In this document: piece after piece, positions 25,650-33,851 of the stretch
Layout: every line of letters begins with the position of its first letter
How positions within the stretch are numbered: position 1 is the stretch's first letter
Origin: Streptomyces sp. S3(2020)
Lineage (GTDB): Bacteria; Actinomycetota; Actinomycetes; Streptomycetales; Streptomycetaceae
DNA: 64,000 bases
Direction: 5' to 3'
Assembly: GCF_013044505.1 (NCBI RefSeq)
Contig: NZ_JABERD010000022.1
Coordinates: 1-64,000 of the forward strand
Notes under the pieces: model-generated
Database searches by the model: none
Told to the model about the DNA's origin: nothing
Seen by the model: only the letters and a program-made list of their open reading frames with translations
Program-made: the position numbers and the translations under genes

Positions 25650-26594
25650 ATGTGGACATTCATCGCCAAACGTCTCGGGATCGCTCTCCCGACCGTCCTC
25701 GTCGTCGCCACCGTCAGCTTCTTCCTCGTCCAGCTGGTGCCGGGTGATCCGGCGGCTTTGATCCTCGGGGACCAGGCCGGCGGCGCGCAGCGTGCCGCTC
25801 TGAACCACGAGCTCGGACTGGACCAGCCCCTGTTCACCCAGTACACGTCCTGGCTGGGGCAAGCCGTGCAGGGCGACTTCGGCGATTCCTTCCTCACCGG
25901 GCAGCCGGTCTCCCAGGCCCTGGCCCAGGCCGTCCCGGTCACTGTTTCGCTGGCTGTGCTGGCCACCCTCCTCTCGGTGGTCGTGGGCAGCGGCCTGGGC
26001 CTGCTCTCAGCGGTGCGACGAGGCGGGACCGCGGACCGGGCCGTCTACGCCGTCTGCACGGTGATCATGGCGATCCCCGGCTACTGGCTGGCCGCGGTAC
26101 TGGTCCTGCTGCTCGCCGTGCGGGTGCGCCTGTTCCCGACCGGTGACTACGTCGAGCTCTCACAGTCCCCGGGCCAGTGGCTCGGTCACCTGGTACTCCC
26201 GGTGCTGGCGCTCGGCGTTCCCTCCGTGGCACGGATCGCCTTCCAGTCCCGGGCCGCCGTCATCGACGTACTCGGACAGCCGTTCGTACGAACGCTGCAG
26301 GCCGCGGGCGTGCCACGCCGACGCATCCTGGTGCGGCACGTGCTCCGCAACGCCGCCGTGCCGGTGGTGACGGTGGCCGGGCTGACCTTCCTGTTCCTGC
26401 TGGGCGGTGTCGTGATCATCGAGGCGGTGTTCAACCTGCCCGGACTGGGCACGGTGATGCTCCAGGCCGTCAACAACCATGACCTCACCGTGGTCCAGGG
26501 CGCCGTCGTGTACTTCAGCGTCCTCGTGACCATGGTGAACCTGGCCGCCGATCTCGCGGTGGGTGCCATCAACCCCAGGGTGCGTGCCGCATGA
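25650..26594 (+). CDS. ABC transporter permease (DppB-like)
   Basis: A 314-aa membrane subunit with about six helices. The N-terminal helix is followed by the family LVPGDPAALILG, the cytoplasmic coupling loop lies near FVRTLQAAGVPRRRILVRH, and the C-terminal VEAVFNLPGLG-like motif reads IIEAVFNLPGLG. It starts 105 bp after the binding-protein gene, behind a hairpin, and its stop overlaps the next gene by 4 nt. Confidence 0.9.
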   Translation: MWTFIAKRLGIALPTVLVVATVSFFLVQLVPGDPAALILGDQAGGAQRAALNHELGLDQPLFTQYTSWLGQAVQGDFGDSFLTGQPVSQALAQAVPVTVSLAVLATLLSVVVGSGLGLLSAVRRGGTADRAVYAVCTVIMAIPGYWLAAVLVLLLAVRVRLFPTGDYVELSQSPGQWLGHLVLPVLALGVPSVARIAFQSRAAVIDVLGQPFVRTLQAAGVPRRRILVRHVLRNAAVPVVTVAGLTFLFLLGGVVIIEAVFNLPGLGTVMLQAVNNHDLTVVQGAVVYFSVLVTMVNLAADLAVGAINPRVRAA

Positions 26595-28564
26595 GCCGCC
26601 GCACACCCGGCCCGACCAGGGCCGCGCTCACCAAGGCCGCCCGCCGTCCTCTGGTGCTGGCCGCCGTCACCTGGATGGTCCTCGTCGTCGCAGCCAGCTG
26701 CCTCGCGTCCGTCCTGGCGCCCTACGACCCACTGGCACAGGACCTGTCCGCCGCCGCCCAGGGTCCCTCCGGCGCGCACCTCCTCGGCACCGACGAGCTC
26801 GGCCGCGACCTGCTCTCCCGGCTGCTGCACGGCGGAGGCACCCTGCTGGCCGCCGCGCTGCTGCCGATCACCGTGGCCTGTGTGCTCGGCGTGGTCTTCG
26901 GGCTGCTGGCCGGCTACCTCTCCGGGCTGCCCGACCTGCTGATCACCTTCGTCACGAACATCCTCTTCTCGGTACCCGCCCTGGTCGTGATCCTCGCCGT
27001 CGCCATCGTCTCGGGCAACAGTCTGTGGGCCCTGACCCTCACCCTTGGCGTGCTGCTCAGCGGCGGTCTCGTGCGCCTGGTGCGAGCCGGCACCCAGGCC
27101 ACCCGTGACCTGCTCTACGTGGACGCCGCCCGGATCGCCTCGCTGCCCCGCCGGCGGATCCTGGCCCGGCACATCCTGCCGAGCGTGCTCGCCACACTGA
27201 TCGTCGAGGCCTTCCTGCTGTACGGCGGCGCCTTCCTCTTTCTGACCTCACTGTCCTTCCTGGGCATCGGCTACTCCCCCGAGTCGCCCAGCTGGGGCCA
27301 GATGATCAACGACGCGACCCGGCATCTTCAGGACGCCCCGTGGATGATGGTGCCGTCCGGCCTGGCGGTCGTATGCACTCTCCTCGCCCTCAACTTCATC
27401 GGCTCGACGCTGGTCGACGCACTGCCGCGCGCCCAACGGGGAAGTCTTCTGGCCCCTCGCGGCACTCGCCGTGGGCGAAACCGTTCGGGCAGGGACGAGG
27501 CCCTCGTCCGGGACAGTGCCGGGGCGGTCGAAGCGGCCCCGGCAGATGTGCCCGAAGACAGCACCGTAGTGCTGCGCACCCGCGGTCTGACCGTGTCGTT
27601 CCCCGCTCAGGGCGCGCCCGAGGGTGATCTCGTGACCGTCGTGGACGCCGTCGACCTGACCGTGCGTCGCGGCGAGATCGTGGCCCTGGTCGGTGAGTCC
27701 GGCTGCGGCAAGACGATGACGGCACTCGCCCTGCTGCGGCTCACCCCGCCCCCGTGCCGGATCACCGCGGGCAGCGTCGTGCTCGACGGCCGGGATCTGG
27801 TCGGGATGGACGAGCAGAAGCTGGAACGACTACGGGGCAGCAGGATCGGCTACATCTCCCAGGAACCCATGGCGGCCCTCGACCCCTGTCTCACCGTGGG
27901 CGCCCTGTTGTCCGAGCCCCTGCGGCTGCACAGAGGGCTGTCGAAGGCCGATGCCCGGGTCCGCGCGGCGGAACTGCTGCGCCTGGTCGGCATCCACGAA
28001 CCCGCCGCGGTGCTCAGACACCGTCCGCACGAACTGTCGGGCGGCATGGCCCAGCGCGTGTGCATCGCGCTCGCCCTCGCCGGCGAGCCGGATCTGCTGA
28101 TCGCCGACGAACCGACGACCGCCCTCGACGTCACCGTCCAGGCCGAGATCCTCGACCTGCTGCGGTCCCTGCGCGACCGGCTCGGCATGGCCGTCGTTCT
28201 CGTCACCCACGACCTGGGCGTGGTGGCCGACCTGTGCGACCGGGCGGTGGTGATGTACGCCGGCCAGATCGTCGAGCGGGGTGCGGTGGAACAGGTACTC
28301 ACCTCCCCGGCCCACCCCTACACACGCGCGCTGCGCGCCGCTTCTCCCGAGCACGCGGTCCCCGGTACGCCCCTGGTCACGGTCCCGGGAACCGTTCCGT
28401 CGCCCGGTGAGTGGCCTGCGGGATGCCGCTTCGCCGACCGCTGTCCGTACGCCACGGAGGCCTGCGTGCCGCGCACTCCTCCGCTCCTCGACCAGCCGGA
28501 CGAGCGCCAGGTGCGTTGCGTCCGCGTAGCCCAACTGCCCCTGCCGGAAAGGGCCCACCAGTGA
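26591..28564 (+). CDS. ABC permease (DppC) fused to ATPase (DppD)
   Basis: The 657-aa fusion has the same design as the one at 3.4-5.3 kb. Residues ~1-280 are a DppC permease with LGTDELGRDLLSRLL, the LVRAGTQATRDLLYVDAARI coupling segment and five to six helices. After an Arg-rich linker (~285-325) comes the ATPase, with Walker A GESGCGKT near residue 370, LSGGMAQRVC and LLIADEPTTALD. The C-terminal paired-Cys oligopeptide motif CRFADRCPYATEAC is present. The linker sequence differs from the other fusion, so a recent local duplication is unlikely. Confidence 0.9.
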   Translation: MSRRTPGPTRAALTKAARRPLVLAAVTWMVLVVAASCLASVLAPYDPLAQDLSAAAQGPSGAHLLGTDELGRDLLSRLLHGGGTLLAAALLPITVACVLGVVFGLLAGYLSGLPDLLITFVTNILFSVPALVVILAVAIVSGNSLWALTLTLGVLLSGGLVRLVRAGTQATRDLLYVDAARIASLPRRRILARHILPSVLATLIVEAFLLYGGAFLFLTSLSFLGIGYSPESPSWGQMINDATRHLQDAPWMMVPSGLAVVCTLLALNFIGSTLVDALPRAQRGSLLAPRGTRRGRNRSGRDEALVRDSAGAVEAAPADVPEDSTVVLRTRGLTVSFPAQGAPEGDLVTVVDAVDLTVRRGEIVALVGESGCGKTMTALALLRLTPPPCRITAGSVVLDGRDLVGMDEQKLERLRGSRIGYISQEPMAALDPCLTVGALLSEPLRLHRGLSKADARVRAAELLRLVGIHEPAAVLRHRPHELSGGMAQRVCIALALAGEPDLLIADEPTTALDVTVQAEILDLLRSLRDRLGMAVVLVTHDLGVVADLCDRAVVMYAGQIVERGAVEQVLTSPAHPYTRALRAASPEHAVPGTPLVTVPGTVPSPGEWPAGCRFADRCPYATEACVPRTPPLLDQPDERQVRCVRVAQLPLPERAHQ

Positions 28565-29574
28565 CCAGTCTGCTGAGCCTCGACGCGCTCGAGGTGACCT
28601 TCACCCGACGCGGCCTGCGTCGGACGCCCGTGCGAGCCGTCGACAACGTGACCTTCGACGTGGCTGAAGGCGAGACTGTCGGCCTCATCGGCGAGTCCGG
28701 TTCCGGCAAGACCACCATCGGCCGTGCCGTACTGGGGCTGACACCGGCCACCGGCGGACATGTCACGTTCCGGGACGAGGACATCACCCGGCTGCGGGCC
28801 GAGGACCGCGCCCGCTTCGCGGGCTCCCTGCAGGCCGTCTTCCAGGATCCCTACAGTTCCCTCAACCCCGCACGCACCGTGGGCCGCAGTGTCGCCGAAC
28901 CGCTTCAGGCACTCGGCACCCCCGGTGAGCCGGAGCTGACGGCTCGGGTCACCGGCATGCTCAAGCAGGTCTCCCTGCCCTCCGACGCGGTGGACCGCTA
29001 CCCCCACGTGTTCTCCGGGGGCCAGCGTCAGCGTGTCGGCATCGCCCGCGCCTTCTCCACCAGGCCCGACCTCGTGGTGTGCGACGAGGCGATCAGCGCC
29101 CTGGACGTCGTGACCCAGGCCCAGGTGCTCACCCTGCTGCAACGGCTGCGCGCCGACACCGGCGTGGCGCTGCTGTTCATCGCCCACAACCTGCCGCTCG
29201 TCGCCTACCTCGCCCAGCGGGTCGTCGTCCTGTACCGCGGCCGGGTCATGGAACGCGGGCCGGCCCAGGACATCCACGAACACCCTCTGCATCCCTACAC
29301 CAAGGCCCTGACGCTCGCCGTGCCCGGCACCGATCCGGCCGCGCAGCGCGCCCGGCGGGCCGCCCGAGCCGCGACGGTGCGGGAGAACAGTGCCAACGCG
29401 GCCCCGCCCCCGTCACAAGGCTGCCCGTTCGCGCCGCGCTGTCCGAACGTCGCCGACGTCTGCCTCAGCCGCCGCCCGGCCGACACCCCGGTCGGAGACC
29501 GGGTCCTCGCATGCCACATGTACGACCCGTACTCCGGTCACCCCGAGACGGCCGTCACGAAGGAACCCGCATGA
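28561..29574 (+). CDS. Peptide/nickel-type ABC transporter ATPase (DppF-like)
   Basis: The 337-aa ATPase starts at a GTG overlapping the fusion gene stop by 4 nt. An upstream in-frame ATG at 28411 would add 50 residues from the other gene's frame. It has Walker A GESGSGKTT near residue 45, Q-loop FQDPYSSLNP, signature FSGGQRQR and Walker B LVVCDEAISALD (Ala where most relatives have Pro). A full oligopeptide C-terminal domain ends CPFAPRCPNVADVC. It is the second energy subunit, pairing with the fused ATPase half. Confidence 0.9.
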   Translation: MTSLLSLDALEVTFTRRGLRRTPVRAVDNVTFDVAEGETVGLIGESGSGKTTIGRAVLGLTPATGGHVTFRDEDITRLRAEDRARFAGSLQAVFQDPYSSLNPARTVGRSVAEPLQALGTPGEPELTARVTGMLKQVSLPSDAVDRYPHVFSGGQRQRVGIARAFSTRPDLVVCDEAISALDVVTQAQVLTLLQRLRADTGVALLFIAHNLPLVAYLAQRVVVLYRGRVMERGPAQDIHEHPLHPYTKALTLAVPGTDPAAQRARRAARAATVRENSANAAPPPSQGCPFAPRCPNVADVCLSRRPADTPVGDRVLACHMYDPYSGHPETAVTKEPA

Positions 29575-30467
29575 ACGCCACCCCCCACGCCCCGCACATC
29601 GAGCAGACCGGGCGCATCGGCCACACCGTCTTCAGCATCTGGGAACCGCGGCAGAGGCGGGCCGGCGCGTCCGACGTGCCTGTGGTGCTGCTGCACGGCG
29701 CGTCGTCGTCCCGTCGCACATGGTCCCCGCTGCTGCCCGCACTCGCCGGCCGTGACGTCATCGCCGTCGACATCCGCGGGCACGGCGACTCCGGATTCCC
29801 CGACGGCCGACGCAACAGGGCAGAGGTGTCGCTCGACGTCGCCGCGGTCCTGGACACCCTGGAGATCGGGCGGGCCGCCTTCCTCGGCGCCTCACTCGGG
29901 GCGGCGCTCTCGATCAACCTCGCCGAACAGCGTCCGGACCTGGCGGCCGGGCTGGTCCTGGAGGACCCGCCCCTGCGCGCCGGCACCGAGCCCGCCTCAT
30001 TCGTCGAGGAGATGCGCGAGCACCTGGCACGCGCGGCCGCGCTCTCGCCGGCCGAGGTCATCGATGACGTCCGCAAGGCGATGCCGCTGGCCAGTGACGA
30101 CGAGGTACGGATCGTGGCCGAGGACCGGCAGAGGTTCGATGTCCGCTTCACCGAGTACGGCCTCGACTGGTTCCTGCGGCCCTGGCGGGAAGTCTTCGCC
30201 GAAGTGGCCTGTCCCATCACCGTGCTGGCCGGCGAACCGGCCCTCGGATCGGTCGTCACGGCGGTGGAGGAGGCGGACTGCCTGCGGCTGCTGAACGCCC
30301 CCAGCCGTTTCCTGCGTCTCCCAGGCGCGGGCCACAGCATCCGCCGGGACGTTCCGGCGGCGTACCACGAGGCCGTGCTCGCCGCCCTGGACGACATCGA
30401 CCGCGCGGAACGCGGCGGTCCGGACGGCTGGCCGGAGGCGGGCTCCGCGGTGCCGGGAAAGGACTGA
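29571..30467 (+). CDS. Alpha/beta-fold hydrolase
   Basis: A 298-aa alpha/beta hydrolase with the oxyanion sequence LLHGASSSRRTW, DIRGHGDS, the nucleophile elbow GASLGAA and the catalytic His in GAGHSIRRD. This is the layout of small esterases, C-C bond hydrolases and lactonases. It is coupled by ATGA to the importer ATPase, so it probably acts on the imported compound. The substrate cannot be assigned. The MarR gene follows 3 nt later. Confidence 0.85.
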   Translation: MNATPHAPHIEQTGRIGHTVFSIWEPRQRRAGASDVPVVLLHGASSSRRTWSPLLPALAGRDVIAVDIRGHGDSGFPDGRRNRAEVSLDVAAVLDTLEIGRAAFLGASLGAALSINLAEQRPDLAAGLVLEDPPLRAGTEPASFVEEMREHLARAAALSPAEVIDDVRKAMPLASDDEVRIVAEDRQRFDVRFTEYGLDWFLRPWREVFAEVACPITVLAGEPALGSVVTAVEEADCLRLLNAPSRFLRLPGAGHSIRRDVPAAYHEAVLAALDDIDRAERGGPDGWPEAGSAVPGKD

Positions 30468-30470
30468 CCG

Positions 30471-31664
30471 GTGCCCGCTCCTCGTCCCCTTGGTCTGCTC
30501 TACCTCATCAAACGAATCGAACTCGGCGTACGGCAAAGGCTGGACAGACTGCTGCGGGAGCGGGACATCACCGTCCCTCAGTACACCGTGCTCAGTGTCC
30601 TGCGGGCGGACCCCGGGCTCTCCTCCGCGCAGCTGGCCCGGCGTTCGTTCGTGACCGCGCAGTCCGCGCACTCGCTCGTGCAGTCGCTCGAACGGCGCGG
30701 TCTGATCACCCGGTCCCGGCACCCCGACAACCGGCGCGTGCTGCGCATGTATCTGACGGCCGCCGGGACCGACCTGCTCGCCCTCTGCGACGAGCGGGCC
30801 ACCGCGGTGGAGACCGAACTGCTCACATCGCTGTCCCAGGAGCAGACGAACACGCTGCGAGCGACCCTCCGCCACTGCCTCGGCACCCTGGCCGACCACA
30901 CCTCCGTCTCCCGGAAAACCCGGAAGACCCGCAGGACACCGACAGAACAGGAACGTGCCATGACCGAGATCCTCGACACCGAACGCGTCGGAACACCCGA
31001 TCGACAGGAGTCGGCGGCCCTGAAGGCGTTCGCCGCCCGTGAGGTCGAGAACGTCATGAACAAGTACGAGTACATGATGTCCCACGACCAGTTCGCATAC
31101 GCGTACGAGAACCTCTTCGCCACAAAGGCGGCGGACGTACGGGTCGAGCTGCCGTTCGGCCGCTGGGAGGGCCCGGAGTCCGTACGCCGCTGCATAGTCG
31201 GCTATCACTCGTACCTGTGCCTGGACAACGAGGGACGCCCCCGCCCCGGCGTCCTGTTCTACAACGCCAACACCCAGCCGATCATCGAGATCGCCGACGA
31301 TCTCAAGTCCGCCAAGGGACTGTGGATCTGCCCCGGGTTCAGCGCCAAGGACCAGCCGGACGGCACCTTCACCGCCGGTGCCGGAACCGCCGTGCGCGCC
31401 TGCGACTTCCTCTACGACGAAGAGGAGGGCCGCTGGAAGATGTGGCACTACGTCGTCATCGGGCTGACCTCACACCCGTACGACGTGAGTTTCGTCGACA
31501 ACAAGGTGAACGTACAGAGTTCCGCCGCCCGCCTCTTTCCGGAGGGCACGGAGCCGGACGGCGAACCAGGTCACTCGTGGATGTACTCCACCGAGACGCG
31601 GATGGAGTACTTCCCGCTGCTGCCCGAGCCGTACCGCACCTTCACGGAGACCCACAGCTACTGA
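30471..31664 (+). CDS. MarR regulator fused to SnoaL-like (NTF2-fold) domain
   Basis: One uninterrupted 397-aa frame starts at a GTG with AAGGAC upstream. Residues ~10-145 are a MarR winged helix (SAQLARRSFVTAQSAHSLVQ recognition region; wing RHPDNRRVLRMYLT). After a basic linker (~146-165), residues ~170-397 form a SnoaL/NTF2-like domain with EVENVMNKYEYMMSHDQF. An internal ATG at 30960, preceded by AGGAAC, could start a separate 234-aa SnoaL-like protein. A one-base shift upstream would let the MarR part end at an ATGA overlap, as elsewhere in this operon. It may be a true ligand-sensing fusion or a frameshift. Confidence 0.8.
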   Translation: MPAPRPLGLLYLIKRIELGVRQRLDRLLRERDITVPQYTVLSVLRADPGLSSAQLARRSFVTAQSAHSLVQSLERRGLITRSRHPDNRRVLRMYLTAAGTDLLALCDERATAVETELLTSLSQEQTNTLRATLRHCLGTLADHTSVSRKTRKTRRTPTEQERAMTEILDTERVGTPDRQESAALKAFAAREVENVMNKYEYMMSHDQFAYAYENLFATKAADVRVELPFGRWEGPESVRRCIVGYHSYLCLDNEGRPRPGVLFYNANTQPIIEIADDLKSAKGLWICPGFSAKDQPDGTFTAGAGTAVRACDFLYDEEEGRWKMWHYVVIGLTSHPYDVSFVDNKVNVQSSAARLFPEGTEPDGEPGHSWMYSTETRMEYFPLLPEPYRTFTETHSY

Positions 31665-31665
31665 A

Positions 31666-31687
31666 CCCGCCGCACCCGGGCGGCGGG
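31666..31687. terminator. Bidirectional terminator hairpin
   Basis: CCCGCCGC (31666-31673) pairs with GCGGCGGG (31680-31687) across a 6-nt loop. It fills the short gap between the MarR-SnoaL stop and the convergent LysR stop. Confidence 0.75.
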
Positions 31688-31688
31688 C

Positions 31689-32606
31689 TCACCCGGAGTC
31701 CTGCTCCGCGAGGCCTTCACCGACATCGCGGAGCACTCCGGTCAGCCACGCGTGCCCCCCGTCCCCCTCGCGTTCGGGGTGCCACCACATGGCCTCGATG
31801 AGTTCCGTCGCAGGAAAGGGCGGCTCGTGAACCGCCACCCCGGCGGTGGCCGCCACACGGCGGGCCAGCCGCTCCGGCACCACCGCGACCATCCGTGTGC
31901 CGGGCAGGGTGAAGAGCACCGGCAGCCAGCCCGAAACGGTCACCTGCGCCCGGCGCCGGATGCCCAGCTGGTCCAGGAGACGGTCGGCGGGTGTGCCCTG
32001 GTCCGAATGACCGACGACCGCCACGGCGTGCGGCAGTTCGGCCAGATCACCGAGGGTCGGGGCACGCCCCGCCAACTCCGGGTTCGCCGGGTCCGTGACA
32101 CACACCAACCGGTCGCGGAACAGCTCCGCCGACGCACCGGGGAAACCGAAGCCGCGCGGGCCGACCAGCAGGTCCGTGTCCAGCAGTGCCTGGTCCGAGG
32201 CGGCATGGGGAGGCATCGGCCCGAACTCCACCCGTACCCGTGGCGCCAGCTCGCGCACGCGGCACAGCAGCGGTCGCTGCAGAACCGTGAGCGCGTAGTC
32301 GGACAGAGCGATGTGAAACACCCGGCCGCTCCGCTCGGGGACGAACTCCCCGGACTGCGAGAGCGCCTGTTCGAGCATGCCGACGGTGCCGCGCAGGCCC
32401 GGCAGCAGAGTACGGGCGAAGGGGGTCAACCGGTACTCGCGCCCCACCCGCACCAGGAGTTCGTCCTGGTAGTGCCTGCGCAGTCGGCCGAGGGCCGCGC
32501 TCATCGCCGGCTGTCCCATGCCCATCCGGGCAGCCGCCCGGGTCACGTTGCTCTCTTCCAGCAACGCCTGGAGCGCTGCCAACAGGTTCAGGTCGAGGTT
32601 GGCCAC
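31689..32606 (-). CDS. LysR-family regulator (NodD-like) 1
   Basis: The 305-aa regulator has an N-terminal winged helix (~1-65) beginning LDLNLLAALQALLEESNVTRA and containing GQPAMSAALGRLR. A type 2 periplasmic-binding co-inducer domain follows. The DLNLL start and PAMSAALGRLR recognition helix are those of the NodD/NahR-like branch. It is divergent from a second LysR gene and convergent with the MarR-SnoaL gene. It may bind the ATC-N9-GAT box at 23860-23876, which is inference. Confidence 0.88.
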   Translation of the reverse strand: MANLDLNLLAALQALLEESNVTRAAARMGMGQPAMSAALGRLRRHYQDELLVRVGREYRLTPFARTLLPGLRGTVGMLEQALSQSGEFVPERSGRVFHIALSDYALTVLQRPLLCRVRELAPRVRVEFGPMPPHAASDQALLDTDLLVGPRGFGFPGASAELFRDRLVCVTDPANPELAGRAPTLGDLAELPHAVAVVGHSDQGTPADRLLDQLGIRRRAQVTVSGWLPVLFTLPGTRMVAVVPERLARRVAATAGVAVHEPPFPATELIEAMWWHPEREGDGGHAWLTGVLRDVGEGLAEQDSG

Positions 32607-32813
32607 GGTGGGACACGATCACTTTCCGGCTGGTCCCGAAGCCGGGCCGAACGGCCCAGCACAGGACGGAACAGCATGTACGGCCCGCTTCCGGGCAACA
32701 CGGCATTCTACGGAGGGGCAGGCCGCATGCAATCATCACCTTCCGGGACGCGCAACACTCGGTACGACCCCCGCGCCGACCAGCACTGTTGATCCGGATC
32801 GGAGGGGACGCGT

Positions 32814-33725
32814 GTGACCCGCTCGGGTGGCCCCGACCTGAACCTGCTGGTTCCGCTGCAGGCCATGCTGGAGGAACGCAACCTGACCCGGGCCGGACTC
32901 AGGCTCAACACGAGCCAGCCGGCGATGAGCGACATCCTCGCCAAGTTGCGCAGACACTACGGCGACGAACTGCTCCACCGGGTGGGCAGGACCTACGAAC
33001 TCACCCCGTTCGCCCGGCTCCTGCTCCCACAGGTCAGTGCCGCTCTGGAACGGGCCGGGCGGTTCGCCGCGACCGCGATCGACTTCGATCCGGCGGACAG
33101 CAGCCGCACCTTCTCCATCGTGGCCTCCGACTACGCGCTGACCGTCCTGGTCCAGCGGATCCTCCAGCGGCTGGAGGAGGTGGCTCCGGGCGTCCGGGTC
33201 GACTTCGAGCCGCTGCCCCACCAGTTCACCGACACCAGCCACCGTGTCCGCGAACGGGACCTGATGGTCGCTCCGCTGGACGCGGGAGTGCCGGGGCGTC
33301 ACCGGGCCCTGTTCTCCGACCACTTCGTCTGCCTCGCCGACCGCTCCAATCCTCGGCTGCGCGACGGCAGGCTCACGCGTGAGGACCTCGAGGAACTGCC
33401 GCACGCCGTGGCGAACATCAGGCAGCAGCCCGAGGAACCCCGCAGCCGGGTCATGGCGGAGCTCGGCCTCGACTGCACTGTGGACGTCGTGTGCCACAGC
33501 CATCTTCCGCTGCCCTTCGTGGTCAGTGGCACGGATCTGCTCGCCTTCGTGCCGGAGCGGCTCGCCCGGCGCTGCGATCCGGAGCTGAACCTGGTCGTCG
33601 CCGAGGTGCCACTGCCTCCGGTCACCTTCACCGAGGCCGCGCACTGGCATCCGCACCACGTCAACGATCCGGGCCTGCGCTGGCTGATCGGGATCCTCAT
33701 GGACGCCGGCCGGGCGGTGGGCTGA
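32814..33725 (+). CDS. LysR-family regulator (NodD-like) 2
   Basis: The 303-aa regulator is the same subtype as its divergent neighbour, with LNLLVPLQAMLEERNLTRA, TSQPAMSDILAKLRRHYGDELL and the LTPFARLLLPQ linker helix. The pair share the DYALTVL segment at the start of the effector domain, suggesting an old duplication. The GTG start has GGAGGGG upstream. The 207-bp divergent gap (32607-32813) holds no gene and no clear ATC-N9-GAT repeat. Targets may include the importer operon upstream or the aminotransferase 126 bp downstream. Confidence 0.88.
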   Translation: MTRSGGPDLNLLVPLQAMLEERNLTRAGLRLNTSQPAMSDILAKLRRHYGDELLHRVGRTYELTPFARLLLPQVSAALERAGRFAATAIDFDPADSSRTFSIVASDYALTVLVQRILQRLEEVAPGVRVDFEPLPHQFTDTSHRVRERDLMVAPLDAGVPGRHRALFSDHFVCLADRSNPRLRDGRLTREDLEELPHAVANIRQQPEEPRSRVMAELGLDCTVDVVCHSHLPLPFVVSGTDLLAFVPERLARRCDPELNLVVAEVPLPPVTFTEAAHWHPHHVNDPGLRWLIGILMDAGRAVG

Positions 33726-33769
33726 CCCGCCACCGCCAGGGAGGTTCGTGGCGACCCACCGCACAGTGA

Positions 33770-33815
33770 TGCAATTACTATTGCACGCATAACATGCTAT
33801 GCAATTATTGTTGCT
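33770..33815 (+). promoter_or_regulatory. Tandem palindromic operators over aminotransferase promoter
   Basis: TGCAAT-TACT-ATTGCA (33770-33785) and TGCAAT-TATT-GTTGCT (33800-33815) repeat with a 30-bp period, about three helical turns. A -35 TTGCAC (33781-33786) lies in the first copy and a -10 ATTATT (33804-33809) in the second, 17 bp apart. The region between is itself palindromic (GCATA-N6-TATGC). This is a strong repressor-operator layout in an AT-rich patch. Confidence 0.7.
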
Positions 33816-33851
33816 ACAGCTGCCGACAGCTCTAGAGGAGAGTGGATCCCG

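Noticed and set aside
8124-33815. Single regulon joining the TGCAAT sites at 8124 and 33770
   Set aside because: Arm sequences agree but the spacers are 11 and 4 bp, so one dimeric regulator is unlikely to read both in the same way.
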